From DASYDU01 sp050248495 (GTDB lineage Bacteria > Planctomycetota > Planctomycetia > Pirellulales > Lacipirellulaceae): a DNA stretch of 64,000 bases. The DNA is taken from assembly GCA_050248495.1 (NCBI GenBank), contig JBFWSG010000011.1, positions 1-64,000 on the forward strand, given 5' to 3'. Below, one piece after another: positions 24,289-32,417 of this stretch. The notes under the pieces were generated by a model. The model was not told the DNA's origin and did no database searches. It was given only the letters and a program-made list of their open reading frames with translations. How positions within the stretch are numbered: position 1 is the first letter of the stretch; each line of letters begins with the position of its first letter. The translations under genes and the position numbers were made by a program.

Positions 24289-25545
24289 TTATTCGGCGGT
24301 GTGGGGGGCGAGGCGGAGCGTGGGTTGGAGGAGGACCGGTTCGCGCGGTGGGTCGGTCGACTGCTTCGGCTCGAAGTAGTGCTTGAGGTGGAGGAAGTGT
24401 TTTTCGAGCAGGTTCCAGCTGAGGAGCGCGGCGGCGACGGTGGCGATCGACATCAGCGCGAGGTAAGTGCAGCGGCTCCAGAAGACGGAGCCGATCACCG
24501 TGGCGATGCCGGCGATGACGACTTCCGGCGGGATCGCGGCCTTCAGAAAATTCTGGACGACGTACATGCCGTAGCTGTACTTGCCGAAGAAGCGCAAGGC
24601 GGGCAACTTCCAGAGACGGGTCCACGATTTGTTGGCGACGGGGATCACGGCCAGGACGATCACGCCGGCGCAGAGGAAGGCGTAGAGCGTTTCGCGGAGG
24701 GCGGGGACGCGTTTGTGGAGTTGGATCGGCGGCAGCATCGAGACGAATATCGCCAGGCAGACGGCGATGGCCCAGGGGCGGATGGTTTTGAGTCCGCCGG
24801 GGCTGCGGGCGACGAAGGCCAACAGGCCGCCGAGGGCGAGGGCGTCGACGCGGAAGGGGGTGAAGACCTGGGCGGCGATCTCGTTTCCGCCCGAGTAGAG
24901 CCATACGCCGCGCGAGACCATGCTGAGCACGATCGCGGCTATGCAGACGGTGATGGCCGCGCGGCGGGAGCAGAAATAGATCACCAGCGGCCAGACGAGG
25001 TAGAAGTGCTCCTCGACCGCCAAGGACCAGAAATGGTTGAACGCGCCGAGGCACCAAGAGCCTTGGATCGACTGCAGGATGTTGGTGCCGTAGAGCCAGA
25101 GCCAGGGCGCGTACTGGTCGCCGCAGGCGAATTCGCGCGACGTGGCCAGGCCGAAGGCGGGCAGGATCAGCAGCGTGATCACGAGCGCTGCGTAGTAAAG
25201 TGGGAAGATGCGGAGGGCGCGGCGGGCGTAAAAGTCGCGGAAGTAATGGGCCCGGTTCTTCGCGTCCCAGAGGATGCCGGTGATCAGGAATCCGCTGAGG
25301 ACGAAGAACAGGTCGACGCCGCGATTGCCGAACTCGACGAGCCGCGATGCATACCGGCCGGCGAGCGAGGGATCGTCGTAAACCGGGAAGAAGCGGAAGG
25401 CGGTGACCATCAGGATCGCCAGGCCGCGGACGGCATCGAGCGCGGGGATGTGGCCGGCGAGCTGCGGTGCGGCGACGGGCGCGAGCGCGGGCGATGTTTG
25501 TACGGAAGACGTTTGCACGGAAGACGGTGGCGAGGAAGCGTTCAA
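24289..25545 (-). CDS. Acyltransferase 3 (OafA/YrhL-type) membrane protein
   Basis: A multi-pass acyltransferase of the family that O-acetylates surface polysaccharides and lipids. Family homology starts at GHIPALDAVRGLAILMVTAF and continues with GVDLFFVLSGFLITGILWDAK, FYARRALRIFPLYYAALVI, FNHFWSLAVEEHFYLVWPL and the final helices; all ten or so membrane segments are visible. The frame is open up to 25929, but that part crosses a hairpin and a dispersed intergenic repeat, so a TTG at 25545 or GTG at 25518 is more likely the start. The first helix reads AFRFF where most members have a His (FH/YH), so a conserved catalytic residue may be replaced by Arg. Confidence 0.85.
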   Translation of the reverse strand: MNASSPPSSVQTSSVQTSPALAPVAAPQLAGHIPALDAVRGLAILMVTAFRFFPVYDDPSLAGRYASRLVEFGNRGVDLFFVLSGFLITGILWDAKNRAHYFRDFYARRALRIFPLYYAALVITLLILPAFGLATSREFACGDQYAPWLWLYGTNILQSIQGSWCLGAFNHFWSLAVEEHFYLVWPLVIYFCSRRAAITVCIAAIVLSMVSRGVWLYSGGNEIAAQVFTPFRVDALALGGLLAFVARSPGGLKTIRPWAIAVCLAIFVSMLPPIQLHKRVPALRETLYAFLCAGVIVLAVIPVANKSWTRLWKLPALRFFGKYSYGMYVVQNFLKAAIPPEVVIAGIATVIGSVFWSRCTYLALMSIATVAAALLSWNLLEKHFLHLKHYFEPKQSTDPPREPVLLQPTLRLAPHTAE

Positions 25546-25669
25546 GGGCGGGTGCGCAGCGGTAGCGGGAGGCGGCGGGTAATCGCGGGGCCACGCAAGT
25601 ATAGGTTGCGTTTGGAGAGGGGGACTTGCCGTGGGCGTGGAGAATGCCGCGGGGTTTTTGAGGCCGGGA

Positions 25670-25720
25670 GCGCTAAGCCGCCCCTCTTCGATGAGCTTGG
25701 GGCCGAATGGCGAGCGGCGG
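25670..25720. repeat. Dispersed 51-bp intergenic repeat, copy A
   Basis: GCGCTAAGCCGCCCCTC...GGGGCCGAATGGCGAGCGGCGG. About 44 of 51 positions match the copy at 41201-41251, with differences concentrated in the centre. The CCGCC/GGCGG ends can pair. Confidence 0.65.
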
Positions 25721-25755
25721 GGGCCGGAGAGCAGAAAAGTGCGGGCGTAAAAAGA

Positions 25756-25802
25756 TGGCCCCGGGCGTTCGTTCGCTGAAACGACCGAATCACCCGGGGC
25801 TA
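25756..25802. terminator. Inverted repeat downstream of the DUF1559 gene
   Basis: GGCCCCGGGCGTTCG (25757-25771) is nearly complementary to CGAATCACCCGGGGCTA (25786-25802). It lies 25 bases after the DUF1559 stop on the minus strand and likely terminates that transcript. GGCCCCGGGCGTTCG also occurs at 11453-11467. Confidence 0.55.
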
Positions 25803-25826
25803 AATCGTGCGGACGCGCGTTGTGGG

Positions 25827-27017
25827 CTATTGGTAGTCGGATTCGGTGAGGACGGGGGCATTGCGGAACATATAGATGATGCCGTTCGGAGAGGCGGTTT
25901 CGTTGTCCCAATTCGTCGGATCGACGCACTTTTTGCCATTGGTCGTGAGCAGACGTTGGTAGACCGTGTAGTCGATGTCGTCGCGGATGAACTGGGTGTG
26001 GCCGTCGGCAAAGACGACGTTCACGCCGCCGCTGTGACCGCTGGCCGGGCGGGCGAACTCGGTGCGTTCGGGCGGCCAGGGGTTACTCGGCGGATTGGTG
26101 ACCGCGTCGCGGTTGATCCGTTCCTGGTCGTCGATATCGGAACCGGGCGTCGGATTCTCGCTGACGACCCAGACGAAACCGAGCTGCTGCTCGGTGCCGA
26201 AGAGGGGCGGGGCGAGGAGCGCATTGCCGGGCGCGCCGCCAAGCCAGGTGAAGCGGCCATTGTTGCCGACCAGCTCGTAGTCTTTGTTGACGTTTTCTGA
26301 GTACATGATGGTCGTGCTAGCGCCGTCGCGAATCTTCGACATCCGCATTTGCGGGGCCTTGGCATTGTTGCGTTCGTATTCGGCGACGTTGAGGAACATG
26401 CCGTTGTCGACCGTGTCGCCCTTGCCCGGCTGCGAGGCGATTGGCTGAGTGATCGGCAAAAAGTCACCGTTTTGAGCGCGATCCCAAGCGCCTGTGTTGG
26501 CTGAATAGGTGAGGGCGGCAAGTTCGGTATTGGACGTGACATCGGTGTCGGCCGGACAAACAAAGCTCTCGATGGGTGTGATGGTGAGGGCGCTGTTGTT
26601 GGCCTGGGTCGCATTGATGTCGATCAGCCGATCCCAGATATCCTGCCGCTCCATGTTGGGCAAGATCTTAGCGGCCCAGCTGATGTTCCAGGCGGCCTCG
26701 CGGTCGTTAACGTCTGTGTTGCCGACGATGATATTTGTCTGGCCCGAAGGCAAACTACCCATAACCCAGACGTTCTTGGCCCGCGGCACGAGCTCGGCGT
26801 AGCCCGGCAAGCGCTGTTTGGACGTCTCGAAATTGATCGTGGCCATGCCGAGCTGCTTGAGGTTGTTCATACACTGGGTCTGGCGGGCGGTAGCGCGGGC
26901 GGCTTGGACCGCGGGGATCAAGAGCGCGACCAGCGTGCCGATGATGGCGATCACGACGAGGAGTTCGACCAAGGTGAAGCCGTGTCGGCGGCGACGAGCG
27001 ACGAGGGGGGTCGACAT
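25827..27017 (-). CDS. DUF1559 protein with prepilin-type N-terminus
   Basis: A 396-residue member of the large planctomycete DUF1559 family. The N-terminus HGFTLVELLVVIAIIGTLVALLIPAVQAARATAR is a type IV prepilin/pseudopilin cleavage and helix motif (cut before FTLVE). MNNLKQLGMATINFE is the start of the globular DUF1559 domain and VNVVFADGHTQFIRDDIDYTVYQRLLTTNGKKCVD is the characteristic H-x9-DG-type C-terminal block. Expected to be assembled or displayed on the surface; exact role unknown. A terminator-like hairpin follows the stop. Confidence 0.93.
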   Translation of the reverse strand: MSTPLVARRRRHGFTLVELLVVIAIIGTLVALLIPAVQAARATARQTQCMNNLKQLGMATINFETSKQRLPGYAELVPRAKNVWVMGSLPSGQTNIIVGNTDVNDREAAWNISWAAKILPNMERQDIWDRLIDINATQANNSALTITPIESFVCPADTDVTSNTELAALTYSANTGAWDRAQNGDFLPITQPIASQPGKGDTVDNGMFLNVAEYERNNAKAPQMRMSKIRDGASTTIMYSENVNKDYELVGNNGRFTWLGGAPGNALLAPPLFGTEQQLGFVWVVSENPTPGSDIDDQERINRDAVTNPPSNPWPPERTEFARPASGHSGGVNVVFADGHTQFIRDDIDYTVYQRLLTTNGKKCVDPTNWDNETASPNGIIYMFRNAPVLTESDYQ

Positions 27018-27233
27018 GGGATTGTCTCCGATGATTCTGTTCCGAATGGTCGGCAGCTTGCCGGGTTGTTCCGAAAAATCACTCGGCGGGGGAGAGGTTG
27101 TGCCGTTCGCATGAGGAACGGCGGACGAGTCCGCCCGCTAATTGTGCGGCCAAAGGGATGGTTCGCTTGGCGCGTCTTCAATTATCGCCCAAGGGGACAA
27201 AAAACGCTAGCGTGGCACGATTTAGGCTGGAAA

Positions 27234-28118
27234 CTAGCCGTAGGGATTTGGCGTGGCGGTGGAGAGGGCGAGAGCGAGGGCGATCGCCAGGGGGACGAGC
27301 GTTAAGAGCACACGCACCGCGGCCCGTCCGATTTGCTGGCGGGGCCATTCGGGGAGGTAGCCGCACGAAGCCGCGAGTGAAAACGCCAGCAGCACCGCGT
27401 TGGTTGTCGTCAGTTCGTAAGACTGGCCGATCAGGATCAGGCCGCCGAGGGCGACGGCGAGCGGACCGGCGGCGGAGGAGGGACCATTGGGTCGCATGAA
27501 TCGGACGGCCATGGCGGCGGCGGAGGCACCCAAGATGGTCGCGGCGACGATGCCCGTGAGTTCGCCCAAGGTAATCGATCCGGAGCCGGCCAGAGTCAAG
27601 GCGATGCCGGCGGTCACGACGAGCAGCAGGGTGCTGCGAAGCAAGGGCTGAGCGTTGCGACGACCCAGTGCGAGCGTCGCCCAAAGGGTGGCGAACAACA
27701 GCGACCAGCAGGCGAGAACACCAAGTTTCTCGGCGGTCGACCAGCGGCCCATGGCGGCGGCGTTTGAGGCCAGCAGGCGGAACGGCGTAGCGATCGCGAA
27801 GACGCAAGCGAGCGCCAGCAGCCAGCGCTGCCACGTGCGCGGGGCGTAGACAGCGAGCGCGGTGATGAGAGCAGCGACGAGCACCAGCCAGGGGAGCCAC
27901 TCGAGGCCGACGCGCGGGTGGAGCAGCTTGTCGAGGGCAGTCTGCGAGTTGACGCGGAGGTGCTGCAGAGTCAGGCCGAGGAAGATGGTGCCGCCGACTG
28001 CGAGGGCCCAGGCGGCGGTGGGGCGCAGACCGGTGCGCGCGGCGAGTCCCATCGCCAGCGAGGCCAGGGCGCAGGGCACCAGGCCGATCCAGAACAAATC
28101 GGTGGGGCCGAGAGGCAT
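27234..28118 (-). CDS. Hypothetical multi-pass membrane protein
   Basis: 294 residues with about nine hydrophobic helices and almost no long loops (for example LFWIGLVPCALASLAMGLAA, AWALAVGGTIFLGL, LPWLVLVAALITALAVYA, LGVLACWSLLFATLWATLAL, VRVLLTLVPLAIALALAL). The only polar loop is QHLRVNSQTALDKLLHPRVGLE between helices 2 and 3. Ala/Leu content is very high. It begins with ATG at 28118 and sits between the DUF1559 and YceI genes on the same strand, without close spacing. I do not recognise a family. Confidence 0.65.
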   Translation of the reverse strand: MPLGPTDLFWIGLVPCALASLAMGLAARTGLRPTAAWALAVGGTIFLGLTLQHLRVNSQTALDKLLHPRVGLEWLPWLVLVAALITALAVYAPRTWQRWLLALACVFAIATPFRLLASNAAAMGRWSTAEKLGVLACWSLLFATLWATLALGRRNAQPLLRSTLLLVVTAGIALTLAGSGSITLGELTGIVAATILGASAAAMAVRFMRPNGPSSAAGPLAVALGGLILIGQSYELTTTNAVLLAFSLAASCGYLPEWPRQQIGRAAVRVLLTLVPLAIALALALSTATPNPYG

Positions 28119-28160
28119 AGACTCAAATTTAGCGCGGAGAGCGCCGCGGAGCGGCTGGGA

Positions 28161-28190
28161 AGTGCGTTCCCACGCGGAGCATGGGAACGA
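28161..28190. repeat. Extragenic palindrome GTTCCCA/TGGGAAC
   Basis: CGTTCCCA (28165-28172), loop CGCGGAGCA, TGGGAACG (28182-28189). This type of GTTCCCACGC…GGGAAC palindrome is a known dispersed repeat in several bacterial groups; here it lies between the yceI-like gene stop and the membrane protein start. Confidence 0.65.
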
Positions 28191-28219
28191 GGGGTTTGGA
28201 GCATGGGACGGGGTTTGGG

Positions 28220-28816
28220 CTATTGCTTGATGCCTTCGAAGCTCACGGTGACTCCGATGGCGTCGCCGACCATGTTATTCTCGACGAATTTGCTCATGCC
28301 GAATTCGCTCCGCTTGAGCTCGGTCTGCGTGAGGAAGCCGGCATGTTGCTTCTGATCCAAGCCCGGGCCTTCGCCGAGGAGCCGGATCGGCAGCGTGATT
28401 TGATTGGTGACGCCGTGCATGGTGAGGTTGCCGGTCACCTGGAAGTTGATGCCCTGTTGGCCCGCCCGAGTATCGGGGACGACGGTCGTGCTGGTGAAGG
28501 TGATTTCCGGGTAGGAGGCGACGTCGAAGAAGTCGGGTCCTTTGAGGTGGCCGTCGCGCTTCACATCGTTGGTGTCGATGCTGTCGGCTTTGATCGTCAA
28601 GTTGAAGCGGCTGTTCGCCGGGTTCTCCTTGTCGAGCACGATCTGGGCATTGGCGACGCGGAACATGCCGTAGGTGTAGCTCATGTTCATGTGGCTGACG
28701 CTGAAGACGATCGAGAAGTGGGACTGATCGAGGTCGTAGGTGTCGGCGGCCCGCGACGTCGGGGCGGCCAGCAAGGCGAGTACCACGGCGGCGGGGATCG
28801 AGAGTCGATGCAACAT
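28220..28816 (-). CDS. YceI-family periplasmic protein
   Basis: 198 residues from the ATG at 28816, which begins the signal peptide MLHRLSIPAAVVLALLAAPTSRA and is preceded by GAGGAGAAAA; the open frame further upstream is rejected. The mature part is a lipocalin-like YceI barrel: YDLDQSHFSIVFSVSHMNMSYTYGMF, NLTIKADSIDTNDVKRDGHLKGPDFFDVASYPEITFTST, TGNLTMHGVTNQITLPIRL and KRSEFGMSKFVENNMVGDAIGVTVSFEGIK. YceI proteins bind polyprenyl or other isoprenoid lipids in the periplasm. Single gene with no evident operon partner. Confidence 0.93.
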   Translation of the reverse strand: MLHRLSIPAAVVLALLAAPTSRAADTYDLDQSHFSIVFSVSHMNMSYTYGMFRVANAQIVLDKENPANSRFNLTIKADSIDTNDVKRDGHLKGPDFFDVASYPEITFTSTTVVPDTRAGQQGINFQVTGNLTMHGVTNQITLPIRLLGEGPGLDQKQHAGFLTQTELKRSEFGMSKFVENNMVGDAIGVTVSFEGIKQ

Positions 28817-29076
28817 GGAATTTTCTCCTCGGGTAGGTGTGTTCCGTTCTTCGGCGCGTCGACCGTAGTCGCAGCAGGCGTCAGGCCAGAAAGCCCAACA
28901 TACACGTAACACGATAGCGCGAATCGGCTCCGCCGCCAACCGTATTCCGGCCGGGTTTTGCCCTGGTTTGGAAGAAGAGGGCCGCCGGAACCAGCTTCTC
29001 GGTGGCTCGTACCGACGGTATTATGGAGCCAGTTGGTTGCCGTTTGACCGGCTGATCTGAGAAGGAGCCTCTGGCG

Positions 29077-30060
29077 ATGGGTAATGATGGTTCGACCGAC
29101 GTCAGCATGCTGCTGTTTATCGGCGCGGTGGCCATCGCGCTGGTGGCCGCGTTTGTGTTGGCGTTGGTGGGCTTCAGCTACGGCAAATTGTGGCTGCAGG
29201 CGTTCGTATCGAATGCGAAGGTGAGCATGCTGAGCTTGATCGGGATGAGCCTGCGGCAGGTGCACGCGCGGACCATCGTGGATGCAAAGATCATGGCGAT
29301 GCAGGCCGGTGTGGGAACCGACCCGCACACCGGCATCACCACGCGTCGGCTCGAGGCCCATTACCTGGCGGGCGGCAATGTGCCGCGGGTGATCCACGCA
29401 CTGATCGCGGCCCATCGGGCCGACATCGACCTGGACTTCGACCGGGCGGCAGCGATCGACCTGGCCGGGCGTGATGTGCTCGACGCGGTGCGGACGAGCG
29501 TTTACCCGAAAGTGATCGATTGCCCCGATCCGGAAAAGTCGGGCCGCACGACTTTGAGCGCCGTGGCAAAGAATGGCGTCGAACTGTTGGTGCGGGCACG
29601 GGTCACGGTGCGGACGAATCTCGCGCAGCTCATCGGCGGGGCGACCGAGGAAACGATTATCGCCCGCGTGGGCGAGGGTATCATCACCTCGATCGGCTCA
29701 GCGAAGGACCACCTCGAGGTGATGGAGAATCCGGACCGCATCTCGAAGGCGGTGCTGGAGCGCGGGCTGGATGCCCACACGGCGTTTGAGATCGTGTCGA
29801 TCGACATCGCGGACATCGACGTGGGCGAGAACATCGGCGCGCGGCTGCAGGCGGACCAGGCCGAGGCCGACACCCGCAAAGCCCAGGCTCAGGCCGAGAC
29901 GCGGCGGGCCGAGGCGATCGCCTTCGAACAGGAGATGAAGGCCGACGTGGCGCTCAACCGGGCCGGCGTGCTACTGGCCGAGGCCAGCGTGCCGCAGGCG
30001 ATGGCCGATGCCTTCCGGAAGGGGAATCTGGAAGTGCTGGCGAAGAACGGGACGCCGTAG
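29077..30060 (+). CDS. floA: Flotillin-like protein FloA
   Basis: A 327-residue UPF0365/SPFH-type scaffold of membrane microdomains. One N-terminal membrane helix (LLFIGAVAIALVAAFVLALVGFSYGKLW) is followed by MSLIGMSLRQV-like sequence, the SPFH core (RTIVDAKIMAMQAGV, ITTRRLEAHYLAGGNVPRVIHALIAAHRADIDLDFDRAAAIDLAGRDVLDAV, RARVTVRTNLAQLIGGATEETIIARVGEGII) and the Ala/Glu-rich flotillin helix (DQAEADTRKAQAQAETRRAEAIAFEQEMKADV). All features match FloA of other bacteria in length and order. NfeD, its usual partner, is not nearby. Confidence 0.93.
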   Translation: MGNDGSTDVSMLLFIGAVAIALVAAFVLALVGFSYGKLWLQAFVSNAKVSMLSLIGMSLRQVHARTIVDAKIMAMQAGVGTDPHTGITTRRLEAHYLAGGNVPRVIHALIAAHRADIDLDFDRAAAIDLAGRDVLDAVRTSVYPKVIDCPDPEKSGRTTLSAVAKNGVELLVRARVTVRTNLAQLIGGATEETIIARVGEGIITSIGSAKDHLEVMENPDRISKAVLERGLDAHTAFEIVSIDIADIDVGENIGARLQADQAEADTRKAQAQAETRRAEAIAFEQEMKADVALNRAGVLLAEASVPQAMADAFRKGNLEVLAKNGTP

Positions 30061-30063
30061 ATC

Positions 30064-30092
30064 GAGTACTGAGTGCTCGGTACTGAGTGCTT
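30064..30092. repeat. AGTACTG/AGTGCTC heptad repeat
   Basis: Four 7-base steps (AGTACTG, AGTGCTC, GGTACTG, AGTGCTT) begin 4 bases after the floA stop. Confidence 0.7.
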
Positions 30093-30110
30093 CTAATTCT
30101 TCTGACGCCC

Positions 30111-30467
30111 TTACAGCCAGGGCGTGGCCAAACCGATCGCCACGAAAATCGCCGCGAAAATTGCTTCGACGACCAGGTGCTTGATGCCGATGCGCGAGCC
30201 GCAGTCGTAGCAGCGGCCGCGGAGCATCACGTAGCCCACAATCGGAATGTTGTGGTACCAGCGGAGCTCATGATCGCACTCCGGGCAGCGCGAGCGCGGG
30301 AAGACGATGCCCTGGTCGGTGCCGAGGCGGTCCCACACAACGTTCAGAAAACTGCCGACACAGCCGCCCAGGCAGGCGAGCCAGAGAATCGCACCCCACC
30401 ACATCACGGCAGTGAGGCCGGTATTGATCGCGTAGGGGGAGATGGCAAGGAGGGCGACGGCGTTCAT
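30111..30467 (-). CDS. Prepilin peptidase N-terminal (A24_N) domain protein
   Basis: 118 residues matching only the amino-terminal, methyltransferase-type part of PilD/GspO. CVGSFLNVVWDRLGTDQGIVFPRSRCPECDHELRWYHNIPIVGYVMLRGRCYDCGSRIGIKHLVVEAIFA carries the CPEC...CYDC zinc pairs and the NxIP motif. The aspartate peptidase half (GxxD motifs) is absent; the frame ends at a normal stop after LATPWL. It may work with a separate peptidase for the DUF1559 pseudopilin-like proteins, or be a reduced paralogue. Confidence 0.85.
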   Translation of the reverse strand: MNAVALLAISPYAINTGLTAVMWWGAILWLACLGGCVGSFLNVVWDRLGTDQGIVFPRSRCPECDHELRWYHNIPIVGYVMLRGRCYDCGSRIGIKHLVVEAIFAAIFVAIGLATPWL

Positions 30468-30489
30468 AGCTTCAATTGTAGGTCACATA

Positions 30490-32322
30490 CTAAAGAATCT
30501 TATGCAGCGGGCCGCCGGGGGCGGCGAGGGTGTCGACGCGGCGGGTGATTTCGGAATCTTCGACGAGCGGCGGCGCGTGGTGGGGTTTGAGGCGGGCGTC
30601 GATCACCAGCGGGCCGCGGCAGCCCCAGTGCTTGTCGACCGTGAAGGCGTCGATGCCATCGACATCAGCGGCGGGGTTGGTGCGCGTGAACGTCACCCAG
30701 AGGAGGTTGCGGAGTGATTCGGCAACGAACTGGGAGTCGTCGACCACGACGAGCCAGCGAAACGATTTATCCGATTGCGGATTGCGGATTGTGGGTTGCG
30801 GATTGAAATCCAAGGCTCGTAATCGTCCGTCGTAGTTGGGCGCTTCGATCGCCAGCACGCCGGGCAGCACCACGCGCGGGTTGCGGAAGCGATCGGGCAG
30901 CCGCAGGTCGCTCGGCACTTCGGTGGCGAGTTCGAACCGCTTGGGGCCGACGGCGGCGATCACGAGCTTCGAGCCGCGGTTGAGCGCGCTGCCGGAGTAA
31001 TCAAGCGTGTCGATCGTGGTCTCGGTTTGAAAATGGAGGTCGCGGGTCCAGTCGGCCCGCTCCAGGATGTGGCGCAGGAACGCGGCGACGTCGTGAATGT
31101 CGAGCGCCGGATCGTCGGCATGGTTGGCGATCAGGAGGAATTTGGCGAGCGAGAGCTGGCCCTGGCCGAGGATTGCGTTGGCTTGGGTGAGCAGCTCCTG
31201 CGGCCGCGGCTCGCCGGCGAAGGGCCAATAGCGCTCGCTGCCGATCGCCAGGAGCAGCGGGTGGACGCCCGCGGCATCGACGGCGTGGACCGCGTGTACG
31301 CCCGGCAAGACCGCCGGAATCGCGGGGCCGGTGATCTCGTGGATCAACCGGCCGAAGATCGTGTCCTCTTGCGGCGGGCGGCCGACGACGGTGAACGGCC
31401 AGATAGCGTCCGCGCGGTGATAGACGTGCTCGACCGCGAGCACCGGGAAGTCGTGCTGCAAGCTGTAGTAACCGAGGTGGTCGCCAAAGGGGCCTTCGGG
31501 AAGCAGCTTGTTTGGGATCACGGTGCCGGTGATGGCAAAGTCGGCATCGGCGTGGATGGGGAGGCCGTGTGGCCGGCGGAGCATGCGCATCCGCCGGCGG
31601 CCCAGCGCGCCCGCGAAGCCCAGTTCGCTCATCCCCTCGGGGAGCGGCATCACGGCGGCGAGGGTCATCGCGGGCGGCCCGCCGACGAAGATGTTCACGC
31701 GGAACGGCTGCCCCGCGGCGAGCGCGGCCGCATGCTGCACACCGATCGAGCGGTGGATCTGGTAGTGGAGGCCGATCTCGCGGTCGGGCGCGTACTCGTT
31801 GCCGGAAAGCTGCACGCGGTACATGCCGAGGTTCGAACGGCGGAAGCCCGGTTCGCGGACGTCTTCGGTATAAACCTGCGGCAGCGTGATGAATGGGCCG
31901 CCGTCGTTCGGCCAACTGATTTGCTGCGGCAGTTGCGAGATCGTGGTTGCGCTCGCCATTACTTCGCCGCGGGAGACGTTCATCGGCAACATGCAGGCCG
32001 CACTGCGAGCCGCGCCGGCAAATCGCCACGGATTCCGGAGCGCGACGGTGGGATCAAGCTTCAGCGCGACGAGCTGCTGCACGCCTTCCAGACTGTCGCG
32101 GAACAGGAATCGCGCTCGATCGATCGTGCCAAACAAGTTTCCCAGCATCGGGAAGCCGCAACCGCGGACCCGCGTGAAGAGGAGTGCCGGACCGCCGGCG
32201 GCGTAGACGCGGCGCTGAATCTCTGCGACTTCCAGCCGCGGATCGACCTCGGCATCGACGCGCACCAAATGGCGATGCCGCTCGAGGTCATCGACACACT
32301 GGCGCAAGCTGCGGTAGCCCAT
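30490..32322 (-). CDS. UbiD-family decarboxylase
   Basis: A 610-residue prenylated-FMN-dependent (de)carboxylase. The ATG at 32322 gives MGYRSLRQCVDDLERHRHLVRVDAEVDPRLEVAEIQRRV, the normal N-terminus. Further blocks: GCGFPMLGNLFGTIDRAR, the cofactor-binding region (NLGMYRVQLSGNEYAPDREIGLHYQIHRSIGVQHAAALAAGQPFRVNIFVGGPPAMTLAAVMPLPEGMSELGFAGAL), VIPNKLLPEGPFGDHLGYYS and VVGRPPQEDTIFGRLIHEIT. Substrate is unknown; quinone-precursor or aromatic acids are usual. No ubiX is seen nearby. A GGATTGC heptad repeat is embedded in frame near the C-terminus (30772-30807). Confidence 0.9.
   Translation of the reverse strand: MGYRSLRQCVDDLERHRHLVRVDAEVDPRLEVAEIQRRVYAAGGPALLFTRVRGCGFPMLGNLFGTIDRARFLFRDSLEGVQQLVALKLDPTVALRNPWRFAGAARSAACMLPMNVSRGEVMASATTISQLPQQISWPNDGGPFITLPQVYTEDVREPGFRRSNLGMYRVQLSGNEYAPDREIGLHYQIHRSIGVQHAAALAAGQPFRVNIFVGGPPAMTLAAVMPLPEGMSELGFAGALGRRRMRMLRRPHGLPIHADADFAITGTVIPNKLLPEGPFGDHLGYYSLQHDFPVLAVEHVYHRADAIWPFTVVGRPPQEDTIFGRLIHEITGPAIPAVLPGVHAVHAVDAAGVHPLLLAIGSERYWPFAGEPRPQELLTQANAILGQGQLSLAKFLLIANHADDPALDIHDVAAFLRHILERADWTRDLHFQTETTIDTLDYSGSALNRGSKLVIAAVGPKRFELATEVPSDLRLPDRFRNPRVVLPGVLAIEAPNYDGRLRALDFNPQPTIRNPQSDKSFRWLVVVDDSQFVAESLRNLLWVTFTRTNPAADVDGIDAFTVDKHWGCRGPLVIDARLKPHHAPPLVEDSEITRRVDTLAAPGGPLHKIL
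30772..30807. repeat. GATTGCG heptad repeat inside the ubiD coding sequence
   Basis: GATTGCG GATTGCG GATTGTG GGTTGCG GATTG, encoding a NPQPTIRNPQSDK loop on the minus strand. The same unit family occurs in the intergenic cluster at 7740-7766. Confidence 0.85.
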
Positions 32323-32417
32323 GCATCGATTGTAGCAGGCACGCTCCGCGTGCCGTAGCTGAAGTACTGATGCGCTTGCAGCAACTATGTTATGGCACAC
32401 GGAGTGTGCCTACTACA

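Noticed and set aside
25785..25802. Treating the two 18-bp repeats as attL and attR of an element spanning 24.2-25.8 kb
   Set aside because: The DNA between them is a high-GC host acyltransferase gene on the other strand, not island DNA, so these cannot be the two ends of the island.
24289..25929. The full 546-residue frame of the acyltransferase
   Set aside because: The first 128 codons cross the DUF1559 3' end, a hairpin and a dispersed repeat, so they are unlikely to be translated.
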